Shown here: one piece after another, positions 1 through 9,025 of the stretch
Numbering within the stretch: position 1 is the first letter of the stretch
How the letters are laid out: every line of letters starts with the position of its first letter
Source of the DNA: Vicinamibacterales bacterium
GTDB taxonomy: Bacteria > Acidobacteriota > Vicinamibacteria > Vicinamibacterales > 2-12-FULL-66-21
Assembly (NCBI GenBank): GCA_035699745.1
Contig: DASSPH010000032.1
Span: forward strand, 1-64,000
Direction of reading: 5' to 3'
DNA: 64,000 nucleotides
Made by a program: the position numbers and the translations under genes
Notes under the pieces: generated by a model
Seen by the model: the letters and a program-made list of their open reading frames with translations, nothing else
Told to the model about the DNA's origin: nothing
Database searches by the model: none

Positions 1-10
1 GAGTGTGCCG

Positions 11-3000
11 ATGCGACGCCACTTTTTCGCTCTCAGCCTCGTCACCGCCGCCGGTTTCGCACTGCTCAATGCCCAGACGGCGTCGCAACCACCCGCGCAG
101 CCGGTGCGTTCACCCACCCGCCCCGTGCAGGGCGTCACGTCTGCAGCGGCGAAGCGGCCGCCGTCGGTCATGATGGATGCCGTCGATCCCGCACTGTTCA
201 ACGGCATGCGCTATCGCCTCGTCGGGCCGTCGCGCGGCGGGCGCGTGACGACCGTGACCGGCGTGCCGTCGCAGCCGCGCACCTTCTATATGGGCGTCGC
301 CAGCGGCGGACTGTTCCGCACCACGGACGGCGGCGCCTCGTGGGTCCCGATCACCGACGGCAAGGTCCCGCTCGGATCGACCGGCTCGATCGCGGTTGCC
401 GAGTCCGACCCGCGCATCATCTATCTGGGCACCGGCTCGGACGGCGTGCGCAGCAACGTGTCGACGGGCCGCGGCGTCTACAAGACGACCGACGGCGGCG
501 AGACGTGGCAGTTCGCCGGGCTGCGTGACGCCGGACAGATCGGCGCCGTCCGCATCCATCCCACCGATCCGAACATCGTCTGGGTCGCCGCGACCGGCGA
601 CATCTTCAAGGCCAACGCCGAGCGCGGCGTCTTCAAGACCATCGACGGCGGCAAGACGTGGAAGAAGACGCTGTTCGTCAGCGACACGGTCGGCGCGATG
701 GACGTCGAACTGCAGCCGGGCAGCCCGAACGTCGTGTATGCGTGGATGTCGCGGCTGGAGCGCAAGCCGTGGACGATCATCAGCGGCTCCAGGGACGGGG
801 GCTTCTACAAGAGCACCAACGGCGGCGAGAGCTTCACGAAGATCGCGACCGGACTGCCGTCGGATCTGATCGGCAAGGCGAACCTCGCGGTGACGGCGGC
901 CAGGCCCGATCGCGTCTACGCGCTGATCGAGGCCAGGCCGGGCGGCGGGTTCTACCGCTCCGACGACAGCGGCCAGACCTGGACGCTGATCAACCCGCAG
1001 CCGTCGCTGCTGCAGCGCCCGTTCTACTACACGACGCTCGGCGCCGATCCGACGAACGCGGACGTCGTCTACGCGGGCGCGGAAGGGTTCTTCAAGTCCG
1101 TCGACGGCGGCAAGACCTTCACCAGCATGCGGACGCCGCACGGCGACAACCACGACATCTGGATCAACCCGAAAGACGGCAACACGATGATCCAGTCCAA
1201 CGACGGCGGCGCGAACGTGTCGTTCGACGGCGGGCGGACGTGGTCGACGCAGTTGAACCAGCCGACCTCGGAGCTGTACGGCGTGTGGGTGGACAACGAG
1301 TTCCCCTACAAGCTCTACGCCGCGCAGCAGGACAACAGCACGCTGATCATCCCGAGCACCGCGAATCCCTTCAACCCCGACGAGTACAACGCCAACGGAC
1401 CCGGCTGCGAGACCGGCCCGATCATGCCGCACCCGAAGGATCCGAACATCGTCTACGGCTCGTGCAAGGGGCAGTACGGCGTGATGGATCTGCGCACCGG
1501 TCAGGAGAAGCAGTACTGGATCGGCGCGCAGTCGCTCTACGGCAATCCCGGCAGGGACCTGATCCTGCGCTTCCAGCGCGTCTCGCCGATGGCGACGTCG
1601 CCGCACGATCCCGAGGTCCTGTATTACGGCTCGCAGTACGTGCACCGCACCCGGGACAAGGGCGTGACGTGGGAGAAGATCTCCCCCGATCTCACGGCGT
1701 TTCCCGACTGCTGCCAGGGTCCCAGCGGCGAGCCGATCACGCGCGACGTCACCGGCGAAGAGTTCTACAGCACGCTCTACGCGATCACGGAGGCGCCGAC
1801 CGAGCGCGGCGTGATCTGGACCGGGTCGAACGATGGTCCGTTCCACGTCACGCGCGACAACGGCAAGACGTGGACCAATATCACGCCGAAGGATCTCCCG
1901 ACCGGCGGCCGCGTGCAGTGGATCGAGGCGTCGCCGCACCGCCGCGGCTCGGCGTACTACAGCGTGTATCGCTACCTGCTCGGCGACTACGCGCCCTATA
2001 TCTACAGGACGGACGACTACGGCAGGACCTGGACGCGGCTCACCGACGGCAGCAACGGCATCGCCGCCGACACGCCCACGCGCGTCGTCCGCGAGGATCC
2101 GGAGCGCGAAGGACTGTTGTACGCCGGCACCGAGTTCGGAATGTACATCTCGTTCGACAATGGCGGCCACTGGCAGCCGTTCAACCTGAACCTGCCGCAG
2201 GTGCCGATCACCGACCTCAGGCTGCATCGCAAGGATCTCGTCGTCACCACCCAGGGGCGCGGCTTCTGGGTGCTCGACAACGTCACCCCGCTCCACCAGA
2301 TCGCGCCGCAGGTGACGACGAGTGCGGCGCATCTGTACAAGCCGCGTGACGGCTATCGCACGCGCGTGAGTCCGAGCGTGCTGGGCCCCGCGATCGACTA
2401 CTACCTGCCCGCTTCGCACAGCGGTCCCGTGACGATCGACATCCTCGACGCGGCGGGAACGGTCGTGAACAGCTACAACAGCGAAGCCCCGGCGGGTGGC
2501 GGCCGGGGCCGCGGAGGACGCGGCGGCGGCGCCCCGATGACGACGAGCATGGAGCCGCCGGATCCCGAGACGGGCGGCGGCGGCCGCGGGCGCGGCGGGC
2601 CGGCGCCGCGCGTCACCAAGGACGGCGGGCACAATCGCTTCGTGTGGAACGCGCAGACGTCAGCCGGCTTCGCGGCGGTCCCCGGCGCGTACCAGGCGCG
2701 GGTGAAAGCGGGCGAGTGGAGCGCCACGCAGCCGTTCACCCTGCTGATCGATCCCCGCGTCGCCGCCGGCGGTGTGACGGTCGCGGATCTGAAGGAGCAG
2801 TTCGATCACAACGTCCGCGTCCGCGAGCTGTCGACGCGCGCCGGCCAGCTCCTCGCCCGCGTCCGCGGTGCGATGGCGGGAGACGCGGCGAAGGCGCAGG
2901 CGGCCAGGGCGATCTACGAGCAGCTGGTGAACACGCCCGAAGGGGTGCGCTACGCCAAGCCCGGCCTGCAGGCGCACATCCAGTATCTCGGCGGCATGAC

Positions 3001-3106
3001 CAGCGGCGTCGATCAGAAGATCGGCCGCGATGCCATCGAGCGCTACCAGGCGCTGAAAAAGGAACTGGAGGCGCTCGAAGCCAAGGCAGAGGCGGCGGGA
3101 CTCTAG
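11..3106 (+). CDS. Secreted VPS10/sortilin-type beta-propeller protein (paralog 1 of 3)
   Basis: A predicted exported protein of 1031 residues built from BNR/sortilin-type propeller blades. Recurrent TTDGGxTW, TNGGES and DGGKTW motifs run from about residue 100 to 770, each marking a blade turn. The N-terminus is a signal peptide (MRRHFF plus a hydrophobic stretch). The C-terminal 200 residues look like an Ig-like/FlgD-like domain ending in a helical tail, with a Gly/Arg-rich insertion (GGGRGRGGRGGG, near residue 840). Proteins of this type are abundant in Acidobacteriota and are often annotated as glycosyl hydrolases, but no catalytic residues are evident, so I do not claim enzyme activity. 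ATG at 11 is preferred over GTG at 5 because it begins a normal signal peptide; the window starts too close to see a ribosome binding site. Two paralogs lie at 16075 and 19364. Confidence 0.85.
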   Translation: MRRHFFALSLVTAAGFALLNAQTASQPPAQPVRSPTRPVQGVTSAAAKRPPSVMMDAVDPALFNGMRYRLVGPSRGGRVTTVTGVPSQPRTFYMGVASGGLFRTTDGGASWVPITDGKVPLGSTGSIAVAESDPRIIYLGTGSDGVRSNVSTGRGVYKTTDGGETWQFAGLRDAGQIGAVRIHPTDPNIVWVAATGDIFKANAERGVFKTIDGGKTWKKTLFVSDTVGAMDVELQPGSPNVVYAWMSRLERKPWTIISGSRDGGFYKSTNGGESFTKIATGLPSDLIGKANLAVTAARPDRVYALIEARPGGGFYRSDDSGQTWTLINPQPSLLQRPFYYTTLGADPTNADVVYAGAEGFFKSVDGGKTFTSMRTPHGDNHDIWINPKDGNTMIQSNDGGANVSFDGGRTWSTQLNQPTSELYGVWVDNEFPYKLYAAQQDNSTLIIPSTANPFNPDEYNANGPGCETGPIMPHPKDPNIVYGSCKGQYGVMDLRTGQEKQYWIGAQSLYGNPGRDLILRFQRVSPMATSPHDPEVLYYGSQYVHRTRDKGVTWEKISPDLTAFPDCCQGPSGEPITRDVTGEEFYSTLYAITEAPTERGVIWTGSNDGPFHVTRDNGKTWTNITPKDLPTGGRVQWIEASPHRRGSAYYSVYRYLLGDYAPYIYRTDDYGRTWTRLTDGSNGIAADTPTRVVREDPEREGLLYAGTEFGMYISFDNGGHWQPFNLNLPQVPITDLRLHRKDLVVTTQGRGFWVLDNVTPLHQIAPQVTTSAAHLYKPRDGYRTRVSPSVLGPAIDYYLPASHSGPVTIDILDAAGTVVNSYNSEAPAGGGRGRGGRGGGAPMTTSMEPPDPETGGGGRGRGGPAPRVTKDGGHNRFVWNAQTSAGFAAVPGAYQARVKAGEWSATQPFTLLIDPRVAAGGVTVADLKEQFDHNVRVRELSTRAGQLLARVRGAMAGDAAKAQAARAIYEQLVNTPEGVRYAKPGLQAHIQYLGGMTSGVDQKIGRDAIERYQALKKELEALEAKAEAAGL

Positions 3107-3120
3107 GGAGCAAAAACCGG

Positions 3121-3150
3121 TTGACCGTCCCTCCCGCCGGCGCCTAGACT
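3121..3150 (+). promoter_or_regulatory. Candidate sigma-70 promoter for TonB receptor A
   Basis: TTGACC (3121-3126) and TAGACT (3145-3150) are separated by 18 bases in the 145-base gap before the receptor gene. The gap holds no gene. A purine-rich GGGGAGGGG just before the ATG at 3252 can serve as ribosome binding site. Confidence 0.4.
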
Positions 3151-3251
3151 CCGGCAGCGAATCCCAGGGACAGGGCTACCCACGTGCGCAGGGCTCCGGC
3201 TCTGAGGGTGCCCCGTCTGCAATCGGATCGCGTCATGGGGAGGGGAAGAGG

Positions 3252-6200
3252 ATGTTGCGTTGCCTGCGGTATACGTGTGCCCTGTTGCTGATCGCGGCGT
3301 TCGCCGCGCCGGCCGCGCGGGCGCAATCCACGGCGTCGATTTCCGGCACGGTCAAGGACGCGTCGGGGGGGGTCATCCCCGGCGTCACCATCGTCGTCAA
3401 GAACGATACGACCGGTAACACGCAAGAAAGCGTCACCGATACGGATGGCGCCTACCAGTTCACGGCGCTCGGCGCCGGCTCCTACACGATCACGGCGTCG
3501 CTCGCCGGATTCAAGACCGCAACCGCCAAGGGCGTGCGGGTTGCGCCTGGACAGCCCGTCACGATTCCGCTGACGCTCGAGGTCGGCGCGCTCAGCGAGG
3601 TGGTGACCGTCGCGAGCAGCTCGGAATTGATCAACACGCAGACCGCGACGGTGGCGGCGACGCTCAACGCGGATCAGCTCACCCGCATGCCGACGCCGAC
3701 GCGCAACGCGCTGAACGCCGTCGCGTTCCTTCCCGGCGTCAACACCACCGGCACGAACCGCGATTCGACGATTCTCGGCCTGCCCGAAACGTTCCTGAGC
3801 ATCACGCTCGACGGCGTGAGCAACAACGACAACTTCCTGCGCGCGACCGACGGGTTCTTCGCGTCGGTCACGCCCCGCCAGGACGCCGTGGAAGCCGTGT
3901 CGGTCACGCTCGCGGCGGCGGGCGCCAACGTCGGCGGCGGCGCCGGCGCCGTCACCATGGCATTCACCACGCGCTCGGGCGGCAACCGCTTCTCGGGCAG
4001 CGTCTACGAGTACTATCGCAGCCCGCGCTTCAACTCGAACTACATCTTCAACCAGTACAACCACCAGGGGAAGAACCAGGTCAAGCTGCACACGTTCGGC
4101 GGCCGGGCCGGCGGCCCGATCGTGATTCCCGGCCTCTACGACGGCCGGAACAAGGCGTTCTTCTTCGGGCACTTCGAACAGATCCGGTTCCCGAACACCT
4201 TCACGCGCACGCGCACCGTGTTCAACAACCGCGTGCTCGACGGCTGGTTCCGCTATCAGTTCGGCAGCGAGATCCGCGAAGTCAACCTGCTCACGCTCGC
4301 GGCGGCGAACGGACAGTCCGCGGCCGCCGATCCGACGATGATGAAGCTGTTCGGCATGATCGACGCCGCCACGAAGACGACCGGCACGCGCAGCGCCTCG
4401 AACGATCCGCTCTACGACACCTACGTGTGGCAGAGCCCGGCGAAGCTGCTCGAGTACCAGCCGACGGTGCGCCTGGACTACAACCTGAGCACGAATCACC
4501 GGCTGAGCGGGTCGTGGTCCCAGATCACCGCGAAGCGCACGCCGGACTACCTGAACAACGCCGATCCCCGATTCCCCGGCGCGCCGAACCAGCGCGATTT
4601 CGAGTCGATCCGTCCGCTGACGTCGATTTCCCTGCGCTCGACGCTGACCAGGAACATCGTCAACGAGCTGCGCGGCGGCGCCACCGCGTTCGGGCCGGGG
4701 TCGCATTTCGGGCAGCCGTCGAGCGTCGCATCGCGCAACGATCCGACGACGTTCGCGGATTCGAACGGCTTCGCGATTACCACCCCGGGGAGCACGACCG
4801 ACTGGTTCACCTCGAACGGCCCGAGCTGGCGCGGCGCGCCGACCTACAGCCTCGACGAGACGTTGACGTGGCAGCGGGGCAGCCATACGGTCACCACCGG
4901 CGGGAACCTGCTGATCTCGAATGCGACCTCGTCGAGCCAGCAGATCGTCCGCGGCATCACGCTCGGCTTCAACACCGATTTCGATCCCGCGGCCGGGCTG
5001 TTCACCACCGCGAACTTCCCCGGCGCGTCGACCGATCAGCTCAACGCGGCGCGCGCGACGTTTGCGTCGCTCACCGGCCGCGTCGCGACGATCAGCAGCC
5101 AGGCCGTGCTCGACTCGACCGGCAAGTACGTCGAGCTGGGGCCGGTCACCCAGGAAGGCGGCATCAAGGTCTACGGCAGCTTCGTTCAGGATTCCTGGAG
5201 GCTGAAACCGAACCTGACGCTGACGGGCGGCCTGCGCTATGACGTGCAGACGCCGTTCAAGCCGTTCACCAGCGTACTCTCGTCGGTGACGATGAACAGC
5301 ATCTGCGGCCTCTCGGGCATGGGCGACGGTGGGCTCTACAGCAAGTGCAACTTCAACAATCCCGGGGCGTCGGGCGGCGCGGTGCCGCAGTTCATTCAGT
5401 TGAAGGAGGGCACCGAGGGCTACAAGACCGACTGGGACAACTTCGCGCCATCCGCCAGCGTCGCGTGGCGTCCGAACGTCCAGTCGGGGTTCATGCGCGC
5501 GCTGCTCGGCGAGCCGGACCAGGCGACGGTCCGGGCCGGCTACTCCGAGGCCTACGATCGGGCGGCGCTCACCACGCTCATCGGCGTCTTCGGCTCGAAT
5601 CGCGGCGGCACCATCAGCCTGAACCGCAACGCCAACACTGGACTCGTCCAGCCCGGCACGTCCTGGCCGGTGCTGCTGTCCCAGACCAATCGCCTGGTCC
5701 CGCAGGACTTCAACCCGGATCCGACGTACCCGATCGCCGTCGGCGCGAACCGCTCGGACAGCCTGAATGCGTTCGCCCCCGACATCAAGATCGCGCGCGT
5801 GCGCAACTGGACCGTCGGCTTCGCGCGGTCGATCTCGCGCGACATGGCGGTCGAGATTCGCTACGTCGGGAACCGCGGCGACAACGAATGGTCGCAGATC
5901 AACTACAACTGCACCGGCAACACGACCAACACGAATGCGTGCACCGGCATCCGCGGCGAGAACCTGGTCGCCAACGGCTTCCTGAACGAGTTCAAGCTGG
6001 CGATGGCGAACCTCCAGGCCAACAACGCGTCGGGCGTCAGCAGCCGGGTGGGATCGTTCGCCTACTTCGGGCCGGGCAGCGGCACGAATCCGCTGCCGAT
6101 CTACCTCGCGTACTTGAATGGCAGCCGCGACGCCGGGAATCCGGCCGCGTACGTCAACGCCTCCACCACGTGGACGAATTCGACGATCGCCGGCCGGCTG

Positions 6201-7184
6201 GCCGCGCCGAACCCCAATCCCAACGCGGCGGCGGTGGATCTCGATGCCAACCTGACCCGCCGCAACCAGGCGCAGGCGCTCGGCTACCCGCGGAACTTCT
6301 TCGTGCTCAATCCCGACGTCGCCAACGTGAACGTCACCGACAGCGGCGCCTTCAGCAAGTACAACGCGCTGCAGATCGAGCTGCGGCGCCGGCTCTCGAA
6401 GGGCTTCTCGGCGAACCTCAACTACCAGTACGCCTTCGAGGGCGGCTCGCAGTTCGACGGGTTCAGCTTCGGGCGCGCCTGGACGGACACCCCGGTCACC
6501 GGCAATCCGACCATCCGCCATGCGATCAAGTGGCAGGCGGACTGGACGCTGCCGTTCGGGCGCGGGCAGCGCTTCGGGAACGGCGTCAATCACCTCGTCA
6601 ACGGGTTGCTCGGCGGCTGGAGCGTCACCGGCGTCGGCCGCTTCCAGACGACGGTCCAGGATCTCGGCAACGTGCGGCTCGTCGGCATGAGCAGATCCGA
6701 GCTGCAGAAGATGTACAAGTTCTACATCAAGGACAATGCGGCGACCGGCATCAAGGAGGTCTGGATGCTGCCCGACGACGTGATCCTCAACACGCGCCGC
6801 GCGTTCAGCACCAGCAACGCGACCGCGGACGGCTACTCGGCGAGCCTCGGCGCGCCGACCGGCAAGTACATCGCGCCGGCGAACTCGGCAAACTGCATCC
6901 AGGTCAAGGCGGGCGACTGCGCGCCGCGCAACCTGCTGCTGCTCTCGCCGTGGTTCAAGCGCGTCGACTTCGGCGTCGCCAAGCGCGTCGACGTCGGCGG
7001 GCCGAAGAACGTCGAGATCCGGTTCGACGTCCTCAACCTCTTCGACAACCCGAACTACAACCCGGTGTCGAATCCGGGCAGCGGCGCGACGATCTTCAGA
7101 ACCACCGCCGCCTATACCGACCCGAGCAACACCTACGACCCCGGCGGCCGCATCGGTCAGCTGACAGCCCGTTTCAGCTGGTAG
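3252..7184 (+). CDS. TonB-dependent receptor A with carboxypeptidase-regulatory domain (Oar-like)
   Basis: A predicted outer-membrane beta-barrel of 1310 residues. A signal peptide ends at ARA-Q near residue 24. A carboxypeptidase-regulatory Ig-like domain follows at about 25-105 (SISGTVKDASGGVIPGVTI), then a plug-like region (SSELINTQTATV, RMPTPTRNALNAV, LDGVSNNDNF) and a long barrel ending in RFSW, the C-terminal aromatic residue expected for BAM-dependent insertion. Length and layout match the very large Oar/SusC-like receptors of Acidobacteriota, thought to import oligosaccharides or peptides; the substrate here is unknown. It is a close paralog of the receptor at 10928 (the same plug motifs appear in both). 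A clear intrinsic terminator follows at 7206. TonB and ExbBD are not in this window. Confidence 0.93.
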   Translation: MLRCLRYTCALLLIAAFAAPAARAQSTASISGTVKDASGGVIPGVTIVVKNDTTGNTQESVTDTDGAYQFTALGAGSYTITASLAGFKTATAKGVRVAPGQPVTIPLTLEVGALSEVVTVASSSELINTQTATVAATLNADQLTRMPTPTRNALNAVAFLPGVNTTGTNRDSTILGLPETFLSITLDGVSNNDNFLRATDGFFASVTPRQDAVEAVSVTLAAAGANVGGGAGAVTMAFTTRSGGNRFSGSVYEYYRSPRFNSNYIFNQYNHQGKNQVKLHTFGGRAGGPIVIPGLYDGRNKAFFFGHFEQIRFPNTFTRTRTVFNNRVLDGWFRYQFGSEIREVNLLTLAAANGQSAAADPTMMKLFGMIDAATKTTGTRSASNDPLYDTYVWQSPAKLLEYQPTVRLDYNLSTNHRLSGSWSQITAKRTPDYLNNADPRFPGAPNQRDFESIRPLTSISLRSTLTRNIVNELRGGATAFGPGSHFGQPSSVASRNDPTTFADSNGFAITTPGSTTDWFTSNGPSWRGAPTYSLDETLTWQRGSHTVTTGGNLLISNATSSSQQIVRGITLGFNTDFDPAAGLFTTANFPGASTDQLNAARATFASLTGRVATISSQAVLDSTGKYVELGPVTQEGGIKVYGSFVQDSWRLKPNLTLTGGLRYDVQTPFKPFTSVLSSVTMNSICGLSGMGDGGLYSKCNFNNPGASGGAVPQFIQLKEGTEGYKTDWDNFAPSASVAWRPNVQSGFMRALLGEPDQATVRAGYSEAYDRAALTTLIGVFGSNRGGTISLNRNANTGLVQPGTSWPVLLSQTNRLVPQDFNPDPTYPIAVGANRSDSLNAFAPDIKIARVRNWTVGFARSISRDMAVEIRYVGNRGDNEWSQINYNCTGNTTNTNACTGIRGENLVANGFLNEFKLAMANLQANNASGVSSRVGSFAYFGPGSGTNPLPIYLAYLNGSRDAGNPAAYVNASTTWTNSTIAGRLAAPNPNPNAAAVDLDANLTRRNQAQALGYPRNFFVLNPDVANVNVTDSGAFSKYNALQIELRRRLSKGFSANLNYQYAFEGGSQFDGFSFGRAWTDTPVTGNPTIRHAIKWQADWTLPFGRGQRFGNGVNHLVNGLLGGWSVTGVGRFQTTVQDLGNVRLVGMSRSELQKMYKFYIKDNAATGIKEVWMLPDDVILNTRRAFSTSNATADGYSASLGAPTGKYIAPANSANCIQVKAGDCAPRNLLLLSPWFKRVDFGVAKRVDVGGPKNVEIRFDVLNLFDNPNYNPVSNPGSGATIFRTTAAYTDPSNTYDPGGRIGQLTARFSW

Positions 7185-7205
7185 CGCCGCAAGGCAGTCT
7201 GATGG

Positions 7206-7243
7206 CCGGTGCGATCCCGACGGATCGCACCGGCTTTGTTCTT
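7206..7243 (+). terminator. Rho-independent terminator after TonB receptor A
   Basis: A perfect 12-base-pair stem (7206-7217 with 7222-7233, arm CCGGTGCGATCC) has a 4-base loop and is followed by CTTTGTTCTT. It lies 21 bases after the receptor stop codon. A GTG at 7209, in frame with the next gene, falls inside the stem and is therefore an unlikely start. Confidence 0.85.
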
Positions 7244-7256
7244 CCGGAAGCGGCCC

Positions 7257-9014
7257 ATGACCATGTTCCTCTTGCTGGCGCTGCTGGCGGCCGGACCCGT
7301 GGAACAGACCGGGGTGGCTCGCGAAAGGCCGCGCGGCGTCATCGTCGACTTCGCGGCGCTGCACTCGGACGGCACGCCCGTCCCGAATCTGGCCGCCCAC
7401 GAGGTGGAAATCCGCATCGGCGATCGCCTGCGAGTGGTGCGATCGCTGCATCGGGTCACCGCCGCTCCGCCGCCGGAGCCCGCCGCGCCGCGCATGCGCC
7501 CGCCCTTCGGCACCAACGAGGACGTCATTACCGGACGCCGCTTCGTGCTGATCGTGGATCAGGAATCGTTCCGCGCCGGCAGCGAGCCGCTGCTCCGCAA
7601 TGCGGTCGAAGGGCTGGTGGCGAACCTGACGCCGTACGACGCGTCGATGCTCGCCGCGCTCCCCTTCGGCGGCGTGATCGTGCCGCTCACGACCGACGGC
7701 GCGCGCGTGCGCCGCGGCATCGATCGCGTGGCCGGCCAGGGGTCGCGCGGCGAAACCGGATCGGACCTGGCGTGCCGGACGAGGCGGTTCCTCGAGAGTC
7801 TCGAACCGTTCGTGATCGAGCACGGCTCGGCGGAGCAGCCGACCACGCTCGTCGTCTTCACCGCGGGTCTGGCCGCGCCCAGACGGGACGCACCGATGGC
7901 GATGGCGCCGGGAATGTGCGAGCTGGTGCCGGACCAGTTCAGGCGTCTCGCCGCCGCGATGTCGGCAGCGCGCGCCAACGTCTACGTGCTCGTGCCCGCA
8001 GACGTGGCGATGAACGCCGCCGGATCGCGCGAATCGATCGGCGGCGGCAACTTCCGCGGGTCCGACAACCCGCTCGAAGGCATCGAGCACCTCGAAGGAG
8101 TGACCGGCGCGCGGCGGCTGCCGCTCGAGGCCACGGGAACGGGATCGCTCGTGCGCGTGGCGCGCGAGAGCGCGTCGTATTACCAGGCGGAGCTGGTGCC
8201 GGAGCGGAACGAGGTGTTCGAGCGCAGCCGGCCGTTCTCGGTGAAAGCGCTGCGCCGCGACGTGACCGTCCGGGCGCGGCCCGAGATCACGCTGCGCGAT
8301 CCCGCCAGGCACCCCGCCGGGACGAAGCTGTCTGTCCCGGATCTGCTGGGTTCATTCGAGGCGGTAACCGACTTGCCGCTCCGCGTTGCCGGGTTCACCG
8401 TCCGCGAAGCGGCCGATCGTTTGCGCGTCGGCGTGGCCGTCGAGACCGGGGATCCGGCTGTGACGCTGTCGTCGGTCGGAGCGATCCTGATCGCGGACGG
8501 CCGCGTTGCCGGCCGCTGGTTTGCCAAGGACGCCAGCGAGCGCCCGCTGCTCGGCGCGATCGCCGCGCAGCCAGGCAGCTACACGCTTCGCGTCGCCGCG
8601 CTCGACGCGGCCGGCCGCGCCGGCGTCGCGGAAGAACACATCGAGGTCGGACTGGCGCAGGTCGGGCCGTTGTCCCTGGGCTCGCTGATGCTCGGCGTAT
8701 CGGGACCGGAGGGAACGCGGCTGCAGCTGCTGTTCGCCGCGGAGCCGGCCGCGATCGCCTCGTTCGACATCTACGGCGGCGCGGCCGGTCTGCGCCTGTC
8801 CGCGGCGATCGAAGTCGCCCGCGATCTCGGCGGGGCCGCGATCGTCACCGTGCCGCTGGCGCTGAAGCGAACGGATGACCAGCGCGTGGTGGCAACCGGT
8901 GCGGTGCCGCTCGGCGCGCTGCCGCCGGGGGACTACGTGATCCGAGGTGTCGTCCGCCTCGAGGATGGCACGACCGGACGCGTCGTCCGGACCTTGCGGA
9001 AGGCGCCGCGGTAG
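7257..9014 (+). CDS. VWFA-related acidobacterial protein A
   Basis: A predicted exported protein of 585 residues with a von Willebrand factor A-like fold in its first half, of the VWFA-related family common in Acidobacteriota (TIGR03436-like by recollection). An N-terminal hydrophobic segment (MFLLLALLAAGP) acts as signal peptide. The segment RFVLIVDQESF is where a metal-binding DxSxS would sit, but only D and one S are kept, so metal binding is doubtful. The C-terminal third looks like beta-sandwich material. ATG at 7257 is chosen because the in-frame GTG at 7209 is buried in the terminator stem. The gene is convergent with its paralog (stops 11 bases apart) and sits beside TonB receptor A, as the paralog sits beside receptor B. 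Its role is unknown. Confidence 0.85.
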   Translation: MTMFLLLALLAAGPVEQTGVARERPRGVIVDFAALHSDGTPVPNLAAHEVEIRIGDRLRVVRSLHRVTAAPPPEPAAPRMRPPFGTNEDVITGRRFVLIVDQESFRAGSEPLLRNAVEGLVANLTPYDASMLAALPFGGVIVPLTTDGARVRRGIDRVAGQGSRGETGSDLACRTRRFLESLEPFVIEHGSAEQPTTLVVFTAGLAAPRRDAPMAMAPGMCELVPDQFRRLAAAMSAARANVYVLVPADVAMNAAGSRESIGGGNFRGSDNPLEGIEHLEGVTGARRLPLEATGTGSLVRVARESASYYQAELVPERNEVFERSRPFSVKALRRDVTVRARPEITLRDPARHPAGTKLSVPDLLGSFEAVTDLPLRVAGFTVREAADRLRVGVAVETGDPAVTLSSVGAILIADGRVAGRWFAKDASERPLLGAIAAQPGSYTLRVAALDAAGRAGVAEEHIEVGLAQVGPLSLGSLMLGVSGPEGTRLQLLFAAEPAAIASFDIYGGAAGLRLSAAIEVARDLGGAAIVTVPLALKRTDDQRVVATGAVPLGALPPGDYVIRGVVRLEDGTTGRVVRTLRKAPR

Positions 9015-9025
9015 CCCGCCGCCGG

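Noticed and set aside
7209-7256. Upstream GTG start for VWFA A
   Set aside because: It lies inside the stem of a strong intrinsic terminator and would place Arg-rich residues before the signal peptide.
3144-8312. Very long open frame on the minus strand opposite TonB receptor A and VWFA A
   Set aside because: High G+C leaves few stops on the opposite strand. The translation is Arg-rich with no motifs, while the plus strand has recognisable receptor and VWFA domains.
5345-8878. Long plus-strand frame overlapping receptor A and VWFA A
   Set aside because: A shifted frame of two good genes; it runs across the intrinsic terminator at 7206 and has no recognisable sequence.
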